Source: Bacillota bacterium (GTDB lineage: Bacteria; Bacillota; Clostridia; Acetivibrionales; DSM-1351). From it: DNA of 64,000 nucleotides. The notes below the pieces were generated by a model. It saw nothing but the letters and a program-made list of their open reading frames with translations, was not told where the DNA came from and ran no database searches. Positions 43,644 through 53,554 of this stretch are shown here, one piece after another; the first letter of the stretch is position 1, and each line of letters begins with the position of its first letter. The stretch covers positions 1 through 64,000 of the forward strand of contig JAEWSZ010000167.1 in the NCBI GenBank assembly GCA_023397905.1, in the 5' to 3' direction. The position numbers and the translations under genes were made by a program.

Positions 43644-44087
43644 GTGAATGAAATAAAGCAGGAGCATATTGATCAGTTGGACTACCTTATGCATGAGATA
43701 TTAAAGCGTTATAAAGATTATCAGGCATATATGAGCACACTATATCCGCAGGGCATCACCAGTACTGAGCTCAGCGTTATCAAGATTGTTCATTCAAAGA
43801 CAGACATCATCATTAAGGAAGTCAGCGAGCTTTTGGCCATACCCGGAAGCACGCTTACAAGCGTTATTGACAGGCTGGAGCAAAAAAATCTTATAATCCG
43901 TGCAGTAAGTAAAAAAAACAGGCATTCCTTTGGACTGGAGCTTACTGAAGAAGGAATTAAGCTCAATATCGAACATGAGAATGCTGAAAAGCAAATATGG
44001 CACAGGGTCCTGTCCCTGCTCGACAGCGATCATGACAGAGAAATGCTGATACGTTTAATAACAAAAATGGTTAATAAACCTGACTGA
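43644..44087 (+). CDS. MarR-family transcriptional regulator
   Basis: A 147-residue winged-helix regulator. The recognition region reads VSELLAIPGSTLTSVIDRLE followed by the wing RAVSKKNRHSFGLELTEEG. GTG 43644 follows TTGGAGG. It is the first gene of a probable operon with the EFR1 gene, 35 bases downstream, and the promoter carries a perfect palindrome. It probably senses a redox-active or phenolic compound; this is inference. Confidence 0.9.
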   Translation: MNEIKQEHIDQLDYLMHEILKRYKDYQAYMSTLYPQGITSTELSVIKIVHSKTDIIIKEVSELLAIPGSTLTSVIDRLEQKNLIIRAVSKKNRHSFGLELTEEGIKLNIEHENAEKQIWHRVLSLLDSDHDREMLIRLITKMVNKPD

Positions 44088-44122
44088 CGTGCCTAATACT
44101 AAAAAGATAAGGGAGAAAAAAC

Positions 44123-44905
44123 ATGAACATCAGTATTTACTACTTTACAGGAACAGGTAATTCACTTAAAATTTCAAAAGAGCTGGCCTCCAGATTCGAC
44201 GACGCTCAATTAATTCCCATGACCGCGGCAATCAGAGCAGGTGCTGTATCGGACTCGGATACAATTGCGCTCGTTTTTCCAATATATATGTTTGGTCTGC
44301 CGCGTATTGTTCGTTATTTTATTAAAAAGTTCTCGGATCAAATGAAAAATAAATACATTGTAGCCCTCGCGATTAATGGCGGGACAGTTGCAGGAACCTT
44401 ATTATCGCTTGAAAGAAAGCTTAAAGCAAAAGGGCTGCATCTCTCCGCGGGGTTTTCTATTATAACGCCTTCGAATTTCATCGTAGAGTTTACCGTGGAA
44501 GAGGATGAAATTGTACGTATTTTTGAAGAGTCGGAAAAAAAAGTTGACGAAATTGCCTCTGTCATTAAATCAAGAGCAACTTGCGAAATAGAAAGAGGCA
44601 CCAGAAAGGACTGTATTGTCAAGACAGGCATTATCAACAAACTTCTCGCGCCATTTATTCCTATCATGGATACGACATTTAAGACAACAGGTTCATGCAC
44701 CGGGTGTGGGATCTGTACTAAAGTTTGCCCGGTGGACAACATCACGCTTAAAAACGGCGCTCCAAAGTGGCATCATCGCTGCCAGCAGTGCTTTGCGTGC
44801 ATCAATAATTGTCCGTGCAATGCATTTGAATATTTGAAGCTGTCCGTTGATAAAAAGAGATACCGCAATCCATACATCAAACTGGAAGAATTGATAAAAA
44901 AGTGA
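44123..44905 (+). CDS. EFR1-type flavodoxin-ferredoxin fusion protein
   Basis: A 260-residue protein. The N-terminal flavodoxin-like domain (ISIYYFTGTGNSLKISKELA) is typical of the EFR1 family. The C-terminal domain has two [4Fe-4S] motifs, CTGCGICTKVCPVDN and CQQCFACINNCPCNAF. It is a cytoplasmic electron-transfer protein characteristic of strict anaerobes. It is cotranscribed with the MarR gene behind AAGGGAG and 64 bases before an amidohydrolase gene. The redox partner is unknown. Confidence 0.9.
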   Translation: MNISIYYFTGTGNSLKISKELASRFDDAQLIPMTAAIRAGAVSDSDTIALVFPIYMFGLPRIVRYFIKKFSDQMKNKYIVALAINGGTVAGTLLSLERKLKAKGLHLSAGFSIITPSNFIVEFTVEEDEIVRIFEESEKKVDEIASVIKSRATCEIERGTRKDCIVKTGIINKLLAPFIPIMDTTFKTTGSCTGCGICTKVCPVDNITLKNGAPKWHHRCQQCFACINNCPCNAFEYLKLSVDKKRYRNPYIKLEELIKK

Positions 44906-44969
44906 GAACGACAAGAGGAAGAACATGGTATAATTAATAATAAAATTCGTATAATGTTGAAAGGTTCTT

Positions 44970-45782
44970 ATGTTGATTGATATTCACGCCCATGCGGCAG
45001 GCAATTACGGCACAGTAGATTCCATAAAAAATATGGCTGAAAAGTACAATATTGAGAAGATTGTTTTATGCACAAACCCCAAGAACATTCAAAATCTTCA
45101 GGAGCCGCCGGCTATGCCTTTTAAACAGAAGCCCGACAGCATATATATGATGAATCGGATGAACAGGCTGGCTTATAACCATTTCCTCAAGGATAATGGT
45201 GACGGCAATCAATTTGTCTTCGAATTGAAGAACAGGCTCCCTGAGCTGGTTATCCAGTTTCTCTGGGTAAATCCGCTTGAGGCCGGGCACATGGATAATC
45301 TGGAAAAAAGTATCCGTACGTATGGGCCCAGGGGAATCAAACTGCATCAGGCATGGAATTCCTTTAAAATTGACGGTATGGAATTTAAAAAGCTGGTCGA
45401 TATTGCCTCGTCGCAAAATCTGCCGGTGTTCATTCATTTATATTCAAAAAAAGAAGTACTTAAACTGCTGCGCTTTATAAAGGAAAACCCGGATGCCGTA
45501 TTTATTATCGGGCATTTGACCGGTACGGACCTTTTCAGCGAAAGCGGTGTAAACCTGAAAAATGTCTACTTTGATACTTCAAGCTCAAAGAGGATTCAGG
45601 GCAGCGATATTAAGAAGGCAATCGACGCTTTCGACTATGAACATATCGTTTTCGGCACTGATACGCCTTATGCAAGCATTGATGAACAGATCGGCAGAAT
45701 TGAACAGTTGAATCTGTCTGATAATATAAAGGAGCATATCTACAGTCTGAATGCAAGAAATATTTTAGCTTTGGACAAATAG
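44970..45782 (+). CDS. Amidohydrolase-2 family metal-dependent hydrolase
   Basis: A 270-residue TIM-barrel hydrolase. The metal motif is LIDIHAHAAG, with further histidines in PRGIKLHQAW, VFIHLYS and FIIGHLTG and the late Asp in IVFGTDTPYA. This is the amidohydrolase-2 pattern. AAAGG precedes the ATG. It follows the EFR1 gene in the same direction. A related but distinct gene lies convergently at 45830. The substrate is unknown; decarboxylase or lactonase chemistry is possible. Confidence 0.85.
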   Translation: MLIDIHAHAAGNYGTVDSIKNMAEKYNIEKIVLCTNPKNIQNLQEPPAMPFKQKPDSIYMMNRMNRLAYNHFLKDNGDGNQFVFELKNRLPELVIQFLWVNPLEAGHMDNLEKSIRTYGPRGIKLHQAWNSFKIDGMEFKKLVDIASSQNLPVFIHLYSKKEVLKLLRFIKENPDAVFIIGHLTGTDLFSESGVNLKNVYFDTSSSKRIQGSDIKKAIDAFDYEHIVFGTDTPYASIDEQIGRIEQLNLSDNIKEHIYSLNARNILALDK

Positions 45783-45829
45783 TATTCAAAAGGGGCTGAC
45801 CATGAAAAATTTGCAAGTTGCTTTATTAC

Positions 45830-46630
45830 TCATGCGGGCCCTAACTTTAACAACCTCCTGGCATTCCCTGAAAATATCGCCTCATAATCCTTATCCTTCA
45901 ACTTTTCATAGAGGACTGCCTGCACATACATTCCGGGGTTGCATACAGGATAATCCGTTCCGAATAAAAACCTTTCACTGCCTACCTGACTGACGCCGTA
46001 GCCAACCGCTCCATATCTGAAAATTCCGGTTCCGCTCAAATCCAAGAAGTAGTTTTCATATTTTTTCATAAGCTCCAGATGCCTTAAAAATGTATTCTTT
46101 TCACCCGGATGCGCCGCAACGAACATAATGCCGGGAAAAGCTCTAACAGCCATCTCAAGGGTGTCATCGCTCTGTGTATGTACATTTACCACCATTCCAA
46201 GCTGTTGAATGTACTCATAAATTTCGTGAAAATTAATGTCATAATAATCCGTCCAGTTCATAGAATAAGGCACCAGCTCCCCTACCAATCTTACTCCCTT
46301 ACCGTGCATCCTCTTAAGCTCTTCACAGGACTCTTTAACAAACTTCGGATGGATATGAATCCCCGGTATATAGAATTCTCCCAATTGTTCCTTTACCAGC
46401 ATTGCTTCATCATTGAGCCTGCTTATTTCATCAAAATTTACACCCTGGACTTTATCAATAACACAGCCGCAAGCTTTTGATATACCTGCCCTCATTAGAT
46501 CTTCACTCAAGTCTTCCAGACTTTTTACAGTATTTTCATATGGACACAAATTATTTTCTTCAGAAATAAATGGGTGTACATGAAAATCTATAATTTCAAA
46601 AGATTTTTTTCTATTCGCTATATTTTCCAC
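45830..46630 (-). CDS. Amidohydrolase-2 family metal-dependent hydrolase
   Basis: A 266-residue relative of the preceding enzyme. The metal motif is EIIDFHVHPF, with histidines in YIPGIHIHPKF, VNVHTQSDD and FVAAHPGEKN and the late Asp in FLFGTDYPVC. GTG 46630 follows GAGGAGGG on the minus strand. It converges with the gene at 44970, leaving only 47 bases between stops. The two enzymes look like ancient paralogues rather than a recent duplication. Confidence 0.85.
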   Translation of the reverse strand: MENIANRKKSFEIIDFHVHPFISEENNLCPYENTVKSLEDLSEDLMRAGISKACGCVIDKVQGVNFDEISRLNDEAMLVKEQLGEFYIPGIHIHPKFVKESCEELKRMHGKGVRLVGELVPYSMNWTDYYDINFHEIYEYIQQLGMVVNVHTQSDDTLEMAVRAFPGIMFVAAHPGEKNTFLRHLELMKKYENYFLDLSGTGIFRYGAVGYGVSQVGSERFLFGTDYPVCNPGMYVQAVLYEKLKDKDYEAIFSGNARRLLKLGPA

Positions 46631-47087
46631 GGTTTCCCTCCTCGGAAAGCTTATACTCCACCGGCTTTCAGCAGCTCCATCTTACACGGGCATACGCGTA
46701 TACCGGATTTTATGGACGTCTGTCTCAAAGGCGTCCGGCTGCTCTGATTCTACAATAAAATCTTATTCCTTACAATGGTTTTCCATAATCCAGGGAATTT
46801 AAAAGTACTTTTTAGTATCTCACTGGCCCGATGTTTTGACCTGATAAATAAATACTCCTTTGTTTTTTAAATATATACATATGCATTATAGTTCAATATA
46901 GTATGATTAATTTTAAATATATACTTATATTGTCGTATTTATATCGATATATTGACTAACATAAGCGAATTATAATATTATTTCATTGTAAAGATGTTAT
47001 ACAATTTGTACAAAATTTCAATATATTAAAGTGCTTATATTATATAAAATGTTTAAAAATGTTATTTTTATCGGAGGTGGATTTGCT
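46631..47087. other. AT-rich divergent intergenic region
   Basis: It carries the minus-strand leader of the amidohydrolase gene and the promoter region of the sugar ABC operon. A TTGACT at 46952 and a TATAAT at 46971 are visible but not at ideal spacing. The ATATAT-rich stretch 46865-46980 may bind the AraC regulator encoded at 52602. No gene is seen. Confidence 0.4.
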
Positions 47088-48053
47088 ATGGGTTCAAGAG
47101 GAATAGTTTCTTTTTTTAAGCGAAATGCTGTAGCGTATATGTTTTTATTACCATGGCTTATAGGTTTTTTGGTTTTGACGGTGTATCCCATGCTTTATTC
47201 TCTTTATCTTGGCTTTACAAATTATGATTTTACGAAACCGGATGCAACGCAATGGATAGGCTTCGGCAATTATATTAAAATGTTTGGTTCAATTTTCGGT
47301 GTTGATAGCTTTACGGCGGCATCGGGTCAGGTTATGCGAGTTGATCCGTATTATTTCAAATCGCTGTCGGTGACGTTTATATATGTGCTGGTATCTGTAC
47401 CGCTCAAACTGATTTTTGCACTGCTTGTGGCGGTGTTGATGAGCCAGAAGCTCCGTTTTGTTCCTTTATACCGAGCCATATATTATATACCCACATTGCT
47501 GGGCGGCTCAGTGGCAATCGCCGTGTTGTGGCGCAAGCTGTTTGAACAGAACGGCCTGATCAATCAAATTTTAGGGAATATCGGGTTCAAAGATTTGCCG
47601 GGTTGGATAACCAATCCCAAGTACGCACTGTCCACATTGATTTTGCTTACAGTCTGGCAGTTTGGTTCAAGTATGATAATCTTTTTGGCCGGACTTAAAC
47701 AGATACCCGTTGATTATTATGAGGCTGCAAGCATTGATGGGGCCAACAAGGTAAAGCAATTCTTTACCATAACAATTCCTTCTCTGACCCCAATAATACT
47801 GTTCAATCTCATAATGCAGATGATATCCGCCTTTCAGGCCTTTACCCAGGCTTACATCATCGGAGGAGGCAAGGGCGGCGTTATGAACTCTACGCTGTTT
47901 TACACGCTTTATCTTTACATTCAGGGCTGGACGTACCATGAGATGGGATACGCCTCGGCTATGGCGTGGGTATTGCTGCTCATAATCGGTGTATTTACGG
48001 GTATAATCTTTAAAACTTCAAATTCATGGGTATCATACGGAAGCGGCGAGTGA
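47088..48053 (+). CDS. Carbohydrate ABC transporter permease (MalF/UgpA type)
   Basis: A 321-residue permease with six helices and the coupling motif YYEAASIDGANKVKQFFTIT. The N-terminus AVAYMFLLPWLIGFLVLTVY is typical of CUT1 sugar permeases. GGAGGTGG at 47073-47080 sets ATG 47088. It is the first gene of a carbohydrate locus with a second permease, a binding lipoprotein and glycosidases. No ATPase is encoded here, so a shared MsmX-like ATPase elsewhere probably energises it. Confidence 0.9.
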   Translation: MGSRGIVSFFKRNAVAYMFLLPWLIGFLVLTVYPMLYSLYLGFTNYDFTKPDATQWIGFGNYIKMFGSIFGVDSFTAASGQVMRVDPYYFKSLSVTFIYVLVSVPLKLIFALLVAVLMSQKLRFVPLYRAIYYIPTLLGGSVAIAVLWRKLFEQNGLINQILGNIGFKDLPGWITNPKYALSTLILLTVWQFGSSMIIFLAGLKQIPVDYYEAASIDGANKVKQFFTITIPSLTPIILFNLIMQMISAFQAFTQAYIIGGGKGGVMNSTLFYTLYLYIQGWTYHEMGYASAMAWVLLLIIGVFTGIIFKTSNSWVSYGSGE

Positions 48054-48099
48054 CCTTGAATTAAATCTATATAAATTCTGAGTTTTGCGAGGTGTTATT

Positions 48100-48951
48100 T
48101 TGAAAAGAAAAAGCAATCAACTTATTTCTAAATTATTCACTCATATTTTTATAATTGCACTGGGAATTGCTATGTTATACCCCATCATTTGGATGATTTC
48201 AAGCTCATTTAAGCCAAACAATATGATTTTCAGCGACACCAGCCTGATTCCCAAAAAGGTTACGCTTCAAAACTATGTCAGCGGTTGGAAGGGTTATGCG
48301 GGCGTGAGCTTCGGAAAGTTCTTTTTTAACTCAGTGGTCTTGTCTGTTGTAGCCATATTTGCAAATCTGTTCTCCTGCTCCACGGCAGCTTATGCATTCG
48401 GACGCCTTAAATTTTCAGGCAAGGGGTTTTGGTTTGCAATTATGATGGTCACGCTTATGCTTCCTGCACACGTTACGCTTGTGCCGCGCTATATGATGTT
48501 CAATTCGTTTAGCTGGGTAGGCACGTATCTGCCAATATTAGTACCGAAATTTCTTGCCACGGACGCATTCTTTGTATTTCTGCTGGTGCAGTTTATACGG
48601 GGATTGCCCAAGGATCTGGATGAGGCGGCAATTATAGACGGCTGCGGAAAGATAGGAATATTCTTCCGTGTAATAATACCGCTTGCGGTTCCGGCAATAA
48701 TCACAACTGCCCTGTTTACATTCCTGTGGACCTGGGACGATTTCTTCAACCATCTGCTTTATCTTACAAAACCGGAGACCTTCACTGTTTCCAGGGCTCT
48801 TCGTACATTTGTCGGCGATGCGGGTTCGGTAGCAAACTGGGGTGGGGCATTGGCTATGGCGACACTTTCCATGATCCCTTGCTTTATATTATTTTTCGCA
48901 CTTCAGAAATATTTTGTCCAGGGTATTGCCACATCAGGCATTAAGGGATGA
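48100..48951 (+). CDS. Carbohydrate ABC transporter permease (MalG/UgpE type)
   Basis: A 283-residue permease with six helices and the coupling motif LDEAAIIDGCGKIGIFFRVI. TTG 48100 is set by GCGAGGTG; the upstream TTG at 48085 overlaps that site. It pairs with the product of the gene at 47088 in a CUT1-type importer. A hairpin at 48953-49000 separates it from the lipoprotein gene. Confidence 0.9.
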   Translation: MKRKSNQLISKLFTHIFIIALGIAMLYPIIWMISSSFKPNNMIFSDTSLIPKKVTLQNYVSGWKGYAGVSFGKFFFNSVVLSVVAIFANLFSCSTAAYAFGRLKFSGKGFWFAIMMVTLMLPAHVTLVPRYMMFNSFSWVGTYLPILVPKFLATDAFFVFLLVQFIRGLPKDLDEAAIIDGCGKIGIFFRVIIPLAVPAIITTALFTFLWTWDDFFNHLLYLTKPETFTVSRALRTFVGDAGSVANWGGALAMATLSMIPCFILFFALQKYFVQGIATSGIKG

Positions 48952-48952
48952 T

Positions 48953-49000
48953 CGAATAATAAAACCGGATTTCCTGTCAAGAATCGGAATTTATTATTCG
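48953..49000 (+). promoter_or_regulatory. Intercistronic hairpin before the binding-protein gene
   Basis: CGAATAATAAA (48953-48963) pairs with TTTATTATTCG (48990-49000), with inner CCG/CGG pairing. Without a U-tract, it more likely stabilises or processes the mRNA so that the binding protein is made in excess. Confidence 0.6.
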
Positions 49001-49080
49001 GCCATTCTCAGAGGTTAGGTTACACGGGGATGACCCTGTAATATATAAAAAATAATTAATGTTAAAGGAGGATTATTCTA

Positions 49081-50457
49081 ATGAAACGAATTCTCAGTAC
49101 TATACTTGTAGCGGTGATGTTTGTGTCCATACTCGCTGCATGCGGCGGAAACAACGGATCTTCCGCTTCTACATCATCTGCTTCACCTTCATCCTCAGCT
49201 TCCGGTTCTTCTACAGCCGGAGCAGCTCGTACCGATGGGCTCCCGGCATATACCGGCGGACCTGCGGAGCTCCGTTTTGGCTGGTGGGGTGATGACAACC
49301 GTGCAAAAATAACCAACGATGTTATTGCTAAATTTATGGAAGCCTATCCTGAAATAAAGGTCACAGGCGAACCCAACGGCGGTACGTCCGACCACTTCGC
49401 AATTGTTGATACTCAGCTTCAGGGCAATAACGCCCCCGACCTCATCCAGTTCGGCGGCAACTATCCCGACTACAAGCAGTATTTGCAGCCTTTGAATGAT
49501 TATCTCGGCAAGCTGCTTATGATCAATACACCTGAAACATTTGACCAAACCGCTTTGATTCCTGCAACAATTGACGGAAATCTATATTGCGTGAGTTTCG
49601 GTACAAGCACTCTGGTGCTCGCCTACAATAAAACCATGATTGAGAAGGCAGGCGTGGCGCTTCCGAAAGACAATATGACATGGGACGAATTGATCGCCTA
49701 TGGAAAAGAGCTTAAAGCCAAGCTGCCGTCAGGTGTGTTCCCATTTGTAGACAACAGCACAAACCAGACAAACTACATGAGTTATTTCTATGCCCAGCAG
49801 GGTACAAAAATCTGGACCAGTGATGAAGGCGGCAAATCCTACGCAACGGTAGACACTGCTAAAAAGTGGCTGCAGCTTTGGGCTGATATGCGTACCGGAG
49901 GTCTGATCCCCGATCCTGATACAACCGCTACTTATGCTGAAACCGGCGCGGACAGTTCCGCTCTTGTAGCAGGCAAGGCTGCCATAGGTCTGATCTGGAG
50001 CACCCAGGTTGCCGCTTATCAGGCCGCAATGACGGATACACTCGGAGCGACTACACTCCCCGCCGGCGGCGAAAAGGCATATGCCATCCAGATGAGCCAG
50101 TATCTTGGAATCAACAAGGCCACCAAGTATCCGGAGGCTGCGGCTTTGCTTGTCAACTACTTTGTTACCAGTCCTGAAGCAGGAGCCATACTCGGAACAA
50201 ACAGGGGCGTACCTTGCTCACCGGCTGTGCGTAAGGCTATATCAGGAAGTGCGACACCTCTTGATGCAGCCATATACCATATTTATGACGTGGTTGCGGA
50301 CAGAACCATACCTCAGGATCCTAACCTGCCCAATGACCAGGAATTCGTAAGCGAGCTGCAGCTTCTCGGCCAGAACATAGCTTACGGCAAAGAGACTGTT
50401 GATAAGGGAGCAGCCGATTTGCAGGCGCTCATTGACCGGCTGATTGCCAAAAAATAA
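49081..50457 (+). CDS. Sugar ABC transporter substrate-binding lipoprotein
   Basis: A 458-residue extracellular lipoprotein. The lipobox LAAC has Cys21, followed by a Ser-rich linker and a CUT1-type binding domain (LRFGWWGDDNRAKITNDVIA; NAPDLIQFGGNYPDYKQYLQ; MTWDELIAYGKELK). AAAGGAGG precedes the ATG. It delivers a sugar or oligosaccharide to the permeases at 47088 and 48100. A hairpin at 50466-50521 follows. The neighbouring enzymes point to plant-polysaccharide fragments. Confidence 0.92.
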   Translation: MKRILSTILVAVMFVSILAACGGNNGSSASTSSASPSSSASGSSTAGAARTDGLPAYTGGPAELRFGWWGDDNRAKITNDVIAKFMEAYPEIKVTGEPNGGTSDHFAIVDTQLQGNNAPDLIQFGGNYPDYKQYLQPLNDYLGKLLMINTPETFDQTALIPATIDGNLYCVSFGTSTLVLAYNKTMIEKAGVALPKDNMTWDELIAYGKELKAKLPSGVFPFVDNSTNQTNYMSYFYAQQGTKIWTSDEGGKSYATVDTAKKWLQLWADMRTGGLIPDPDTTATYAETGADSSALVAGKAAIGLIWSTQVAAYQAAMTDTLGATTLPAGGEKAYAIQMSQYLGINKATKYPEAAALLVNYFVTSPEAGAILGTNRGVPCSPAVRKAISGSATPLDAAIYHIYDVVADRTIPQDPNLPNDQEFVSELQLLGQNIAYGKETVDKGAADLQALIDRLIAKK

Positions 50458-50465
50458 TGTCAGAG

Positions 50466-50521
50466 ACATGGTGGGGGTGTTGCCCGGTATACACGGCAAG
50501 GGACGCACCCTCTTCCATGTT
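50466..50521 (+). terminator. Hairpin after the binding-protein gene
   Basis: ACATGG, GGGGTG and GCC segments pair in order with GGC, CACCC and CCATGT across a short loop, giving a long interrupted stem followed by TTT. It probably gives partial termination before the glycosidase gene. Confidence 0.6.
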
Positions 50522-50572
50522 TCCGCTTTTCGCACTTTATAAGGAAGAAATAGCTATTGCCGGTAACTGGAG

Positions 50573-52600
50573 ATGATAAAGTTGATTAACAGAGAAAACT
50601 TAGTAAAACGCCACAATCCCAAACTTACGGAGATTGATTTTGAAAGCCCTATTTCGCTGGGCAACGGCAACTTTGCTTTCACGGCCGATATAACGGGTCT
50701 TCAGACTCTGTATACCGAATATGCCGCTGTGAATGCGCCTTTGTGCACCATGTCGCAGTGGGGCTGGCATACGGCTCCGAACCGGAACGGCGGCGGATAT
50801 GCATTGGACGACCTGCAAATGACGGAATACGAAGTCAAGGGCAAAAAGTATCATTATGCTGTGGAAAGCAAGCCCGGCAGCGAAGAAGTCTATGATTGGC
50901 TTCGCCATAACCCCCACAAGTTCAATTTGGCGAAAATATCCCTCAAGCTGGACGGCAAAGCTATAAATACCGCCGATATTTCTGATATAAGGCAGGAACT
51001 GGACCTGTACTCAGGGGTGCTTAACAGCAGCTTCAGCGTCTCCGGCAAAAAAGTCACTGTCGTTACAGTTTGCGCCAAAAGCTCCGATGTTGTGGGTTTC
51101 TCCATACATTGTGCTGAGAGCGGCGGGTTAAAAGTGGAATTGTCATTCCCCTATGCTTCATACAAAATAAACGGAAGCGATTGGGAAAATGTTGACGGCC
51201 ATAAAACTGAGCTAAAGGGAAACGCCATCTCCCGTAAACTAGATAACGATAATTATTTTGTTAAAATGTACGGTAACATTTTTTTTGAACGCCAGGCAAA
51301 GCATACAATAGCAATTGCACTTGAGAATGGTGTAACAGAATTTGCTTTCGGTTTTTTCAAGAAGGAAGCAGATATGCCGGCTGCAGGGGAGTGGAGCTTC
51401 GATAAGGTTATAGCCGATGCCCGTACCGGCTGGCAGGCCTATTGGCAAAACGGAGGTGCAGCCGATTTTTCACATTGCAGAGATCCGCGTGCATTTGAAC
51501 TGGAGCGCCGCATTATACTTTCACAATATCTGACCGCCGTGCATTCTGCAGGTGATTTGCCGCCGCAGGAAACGGGACTTATGTGCAACAGCTGGTACGG
51601 GAAATTCCATCTGGAAATGCATCTTTTGCACAGCGGCCACTTTGCCCTGTGGGGACGGGGAGATTTGTTGGAAAGAAGCCTGGGGTGGTATTATGAGATC
51701 CTGGAAAAAGCAAGGGTGAACGCCGCACGGAATGGTTTTGACGGCGCCCGCTGGCCTAAAATGACCTCTTACGAAGGTTGGGACAGTCCTTCCTATATTG
51801 CGACGCTGTTAATATGGCAGCAACCCCACTTGATTTATATATTGGAATTGCTGCGCATTACAAAAGAAGGCAAAGAGAGGGAAGAGTTCACCAAAAAGTA
51901 TTGGCAGCTGGTAAAAGAAACGGCCGACTTTATGGTCAGCTTTGCACAGTTTAATCCCGAAACTCTCAGGTATGATCTGTCTATGCCTCTCATACCAGCA
52001 CAGGAAGAGCATAAACCTGAAATAACAAAAAATCCGGCCTTTGAATTGTGTTACTGGCGCTTCGGGCTTGACACGGCCGTACTATGGGCTGAAGAAATGC
52101 ACTGCGGCAGTGATGAATGGAGGAAGGTCCGTGAGAACCTGGCGGACTTGCCGACAGGCAATGGGTTATATCTGGCGCACGAGAATTGCCCGGATACATT
52201 TGAAAAATTTGCCAAGGATCACCCCTCAATGCTTTTCGGTTTTGGTTTTATACCCCGTGATTATGTATCACATGACATTATTTTCAAAACTATAGAAAAA
52301 GTTAAACAATGCTGGGATTTCTCATCAATGTGGGGCTGGGATTTTGCGTTTTTGGCCCTGACACTGGCAAGTTTATCAAAGTACGAGGAAGCCGTGGATA
52401 TGCTTCTTTTAGATACGCCGAAAAACAGCTATGTGGCAAGCGGCAACAATTACCAAAAAGGCCGCACCGATTTACCTCTGTACTTGCCCGGCAATGGTTC
52501 ATTATTATTTGCCGCCGCAATTATGCTCAATAACAGGGCATTTCCACAAAACGGCTTTTGGGATGTGGAATTTGAAGGTATTTCCTTTAAGCAGCGTTAA
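50573..52600 (+). CDS. GH65-like (alpha/alpha)6-barrel glycosidase or phosphorylase
   Basis: A 675-residue cytoplasmic protein without signal peptide. An N-terminal beta-sandwich (about 1-260) precedes a helical barrel. WYGKFHLEMHLLHSGHFALW near residue 340 and WDFSSMWGWDFAFLALTLAS near 580 resemble GH65-type disaccharide-processing enzymes such as glucosylgalactosyl-hydroxylysine glucosidase. The ATG at 50573 abuts GGAG, so TTG 50582 may be the actual start. It is downstream of the importer and probably hydrolyses the imported saccharide. Confidence 0.7.
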   Translation: MIKLINRENLVKRHNPKLTEIDFESPISLGNGNFAFTADITGLQTLYTEYAAVNAPLCTMSQWGWHTAPNRNGGGYALDDLQMTEYEVKGKKYHYAVESKPGSEEVYDWLRHNPHKFNLAKISLKLDGKAINTADISDIRQELDLYSGVLNSSFSVSGKKVTVVTVCAKSSDVVGFSIHCAESGGLKVELSFPYASYKINGSDWENVDGHKTELKGNAISRKLDNDNYFVKMYGNIFFERQAKHTIAIALENGVTEFAFGFFKKEADMPAAGEWSFDKVIADARTGWQAYWQNGGAADFSHCRDPRAFELERRIILSQYLTAVHSAGDLPPQETGLMCNSWYGKFHLEMHLLHSGHFALWGRGDLLERSLGWYYEILEKARVNAARNGFDGARWPKMTSYEGWDSPSYIATLLIWQQPHLIYILELLRITKEGKEREEFTKKYWQLVKETADFMVSFAQFNPETLRYDLSMPLIPAQEEHKPEITKNPAFELCYWRFGLDTAVLWAEEMHCGSDEWRKVRENLADLPTGNGLYLAHENCPDTFEKFAKDHPSMLFGFGFIPRDYVSHDIIFKTIEKVKQCWDFSSMWGWDFAFLALTLASLSKYEEAVDMLLLDTPKNSYVASGNNYQKGRTDLPLYLPGNGSLLFAAAIMLNNRAFPQNGFWDVEFEGISFKQR

Positions 52601-52601
52601 G

Positions 52602-53486
52602 CTATTGTTGTTTTTTGCGTATTTTTTGATTGATTATGCGATGCTTTTTCCGGTATTGAAATGGTGTGGCTTCAGTATATTTTTTAAAAACCCGCTCAAA
52701 GTAAGTAACACTTGTAAAACCCAAGTTTTTGGAAATATCTGCGATGCTTAGGTCGTTTTGTTCCAGAAGCTGCTGCGCTTTTTTTACGCAATGGATATTT
52801 ATATAGTCCTGTACGGTAAACCCTGTTACTTCTTTGAAAATGCGGCAGAGATAGCTTTTACTGATAAAGAAATGGCGGCTTATTTCATCTAAGGATTTTA
52901 CCTTGATATCGCCTTTGGTAATATATGCCGCGATTTCATTAATTACATGGTGTTTTGATTTTTTGGACATGGAAAGGCTGGCCGGAATAAGCCTGTCACG
53001 GTGGAAACGGCGGACAAAAAGCAGAATTTCCGCTATTTTCAGCATAATAAACATTGAATAGTTTTCAAGCTTTTTTTCGGCCTCATCCATAATATCGTTA
53101 AGTCGGCATTCTATCCAGTGCTGGGTCTGTTCATCAAGCTCCATGACACAGGAATATTCGGCAAAAAATTCTGCCACGCTCATGCCGCTGATATTTTGAA
53201 AGAAGGAGGAAAATGGTTCGTTGTTAAGCTCAATAAGAAAACGGTCGTGAAAATCCTTACCCAGTACGCTGGTTTTGTGAATTTGCATGGAATCTATGAG
53301 CACAAGGCTGCCCTTACGGACGGGGTATGTTTTATTTTCAATAAAATAATAACGCTCCCCATTGAACATATAATAGATTTCAAATTCAGGATGAAAGTGC
53401 ATGTCCGGCATGACCAGACTTTCACTGCGTACATATCGGTCTATTGTGATACCGTCGAGCACACATTCGAATATTTTTTTATTCAT
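52602..53486 (-). CDS. AraC-family transcriptional regulator
   Basis: A 294-residue regulator. An N-terminal cupin sensing domain (MHFHPEFEIYYMFNGERYYF) precedes two C-terminal helix-turn-helix units (SLDEISRHFFISKSYLCRIF; SIADISKNLGFTSVTYFERV). AGGAGGTC sets the start at 53486; a GTG-like extension upstream is unlikely. It lies between the GH65-like and GH4 genes on the opposite strand, 68 bases divergent from GH4. It probably activates the importer and glycosidase genes in response to a sugar. Confidence 0.92.
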   Translation of the reverse strand: MNKKIFECVLDGITIDRYVRSESLVMPDMHFHPEFEIYYMFNGERYYFIENKTYPVRKGSLVLIDSMQIHKTSVLGKDFHDRFLIELNNEPFSSFFQNISGMSVAEFFAEYSCVMELDEQTQHWIECRLNDIMDEAEKKLENYSMFIMLKIAEILLFVRRFHRDRLIPASLSMSKKSKHHVINEIAAYITKGDIKVKSLDEISRHFFISKSYLCRIFKEVTGFTVQDYINIHCVKKAQQLLEQNDLSIADISKNLGFTSVTYFERVFKKYTEATPFQYRKKHRIINQKIRKKQQ

Positions 53487-53554
53487 TAAGACCTCCTGAT
53501 TGTAGTTTACAATATAATTATACATGAAACATAAAGGAAAGGAAGACATCTACT

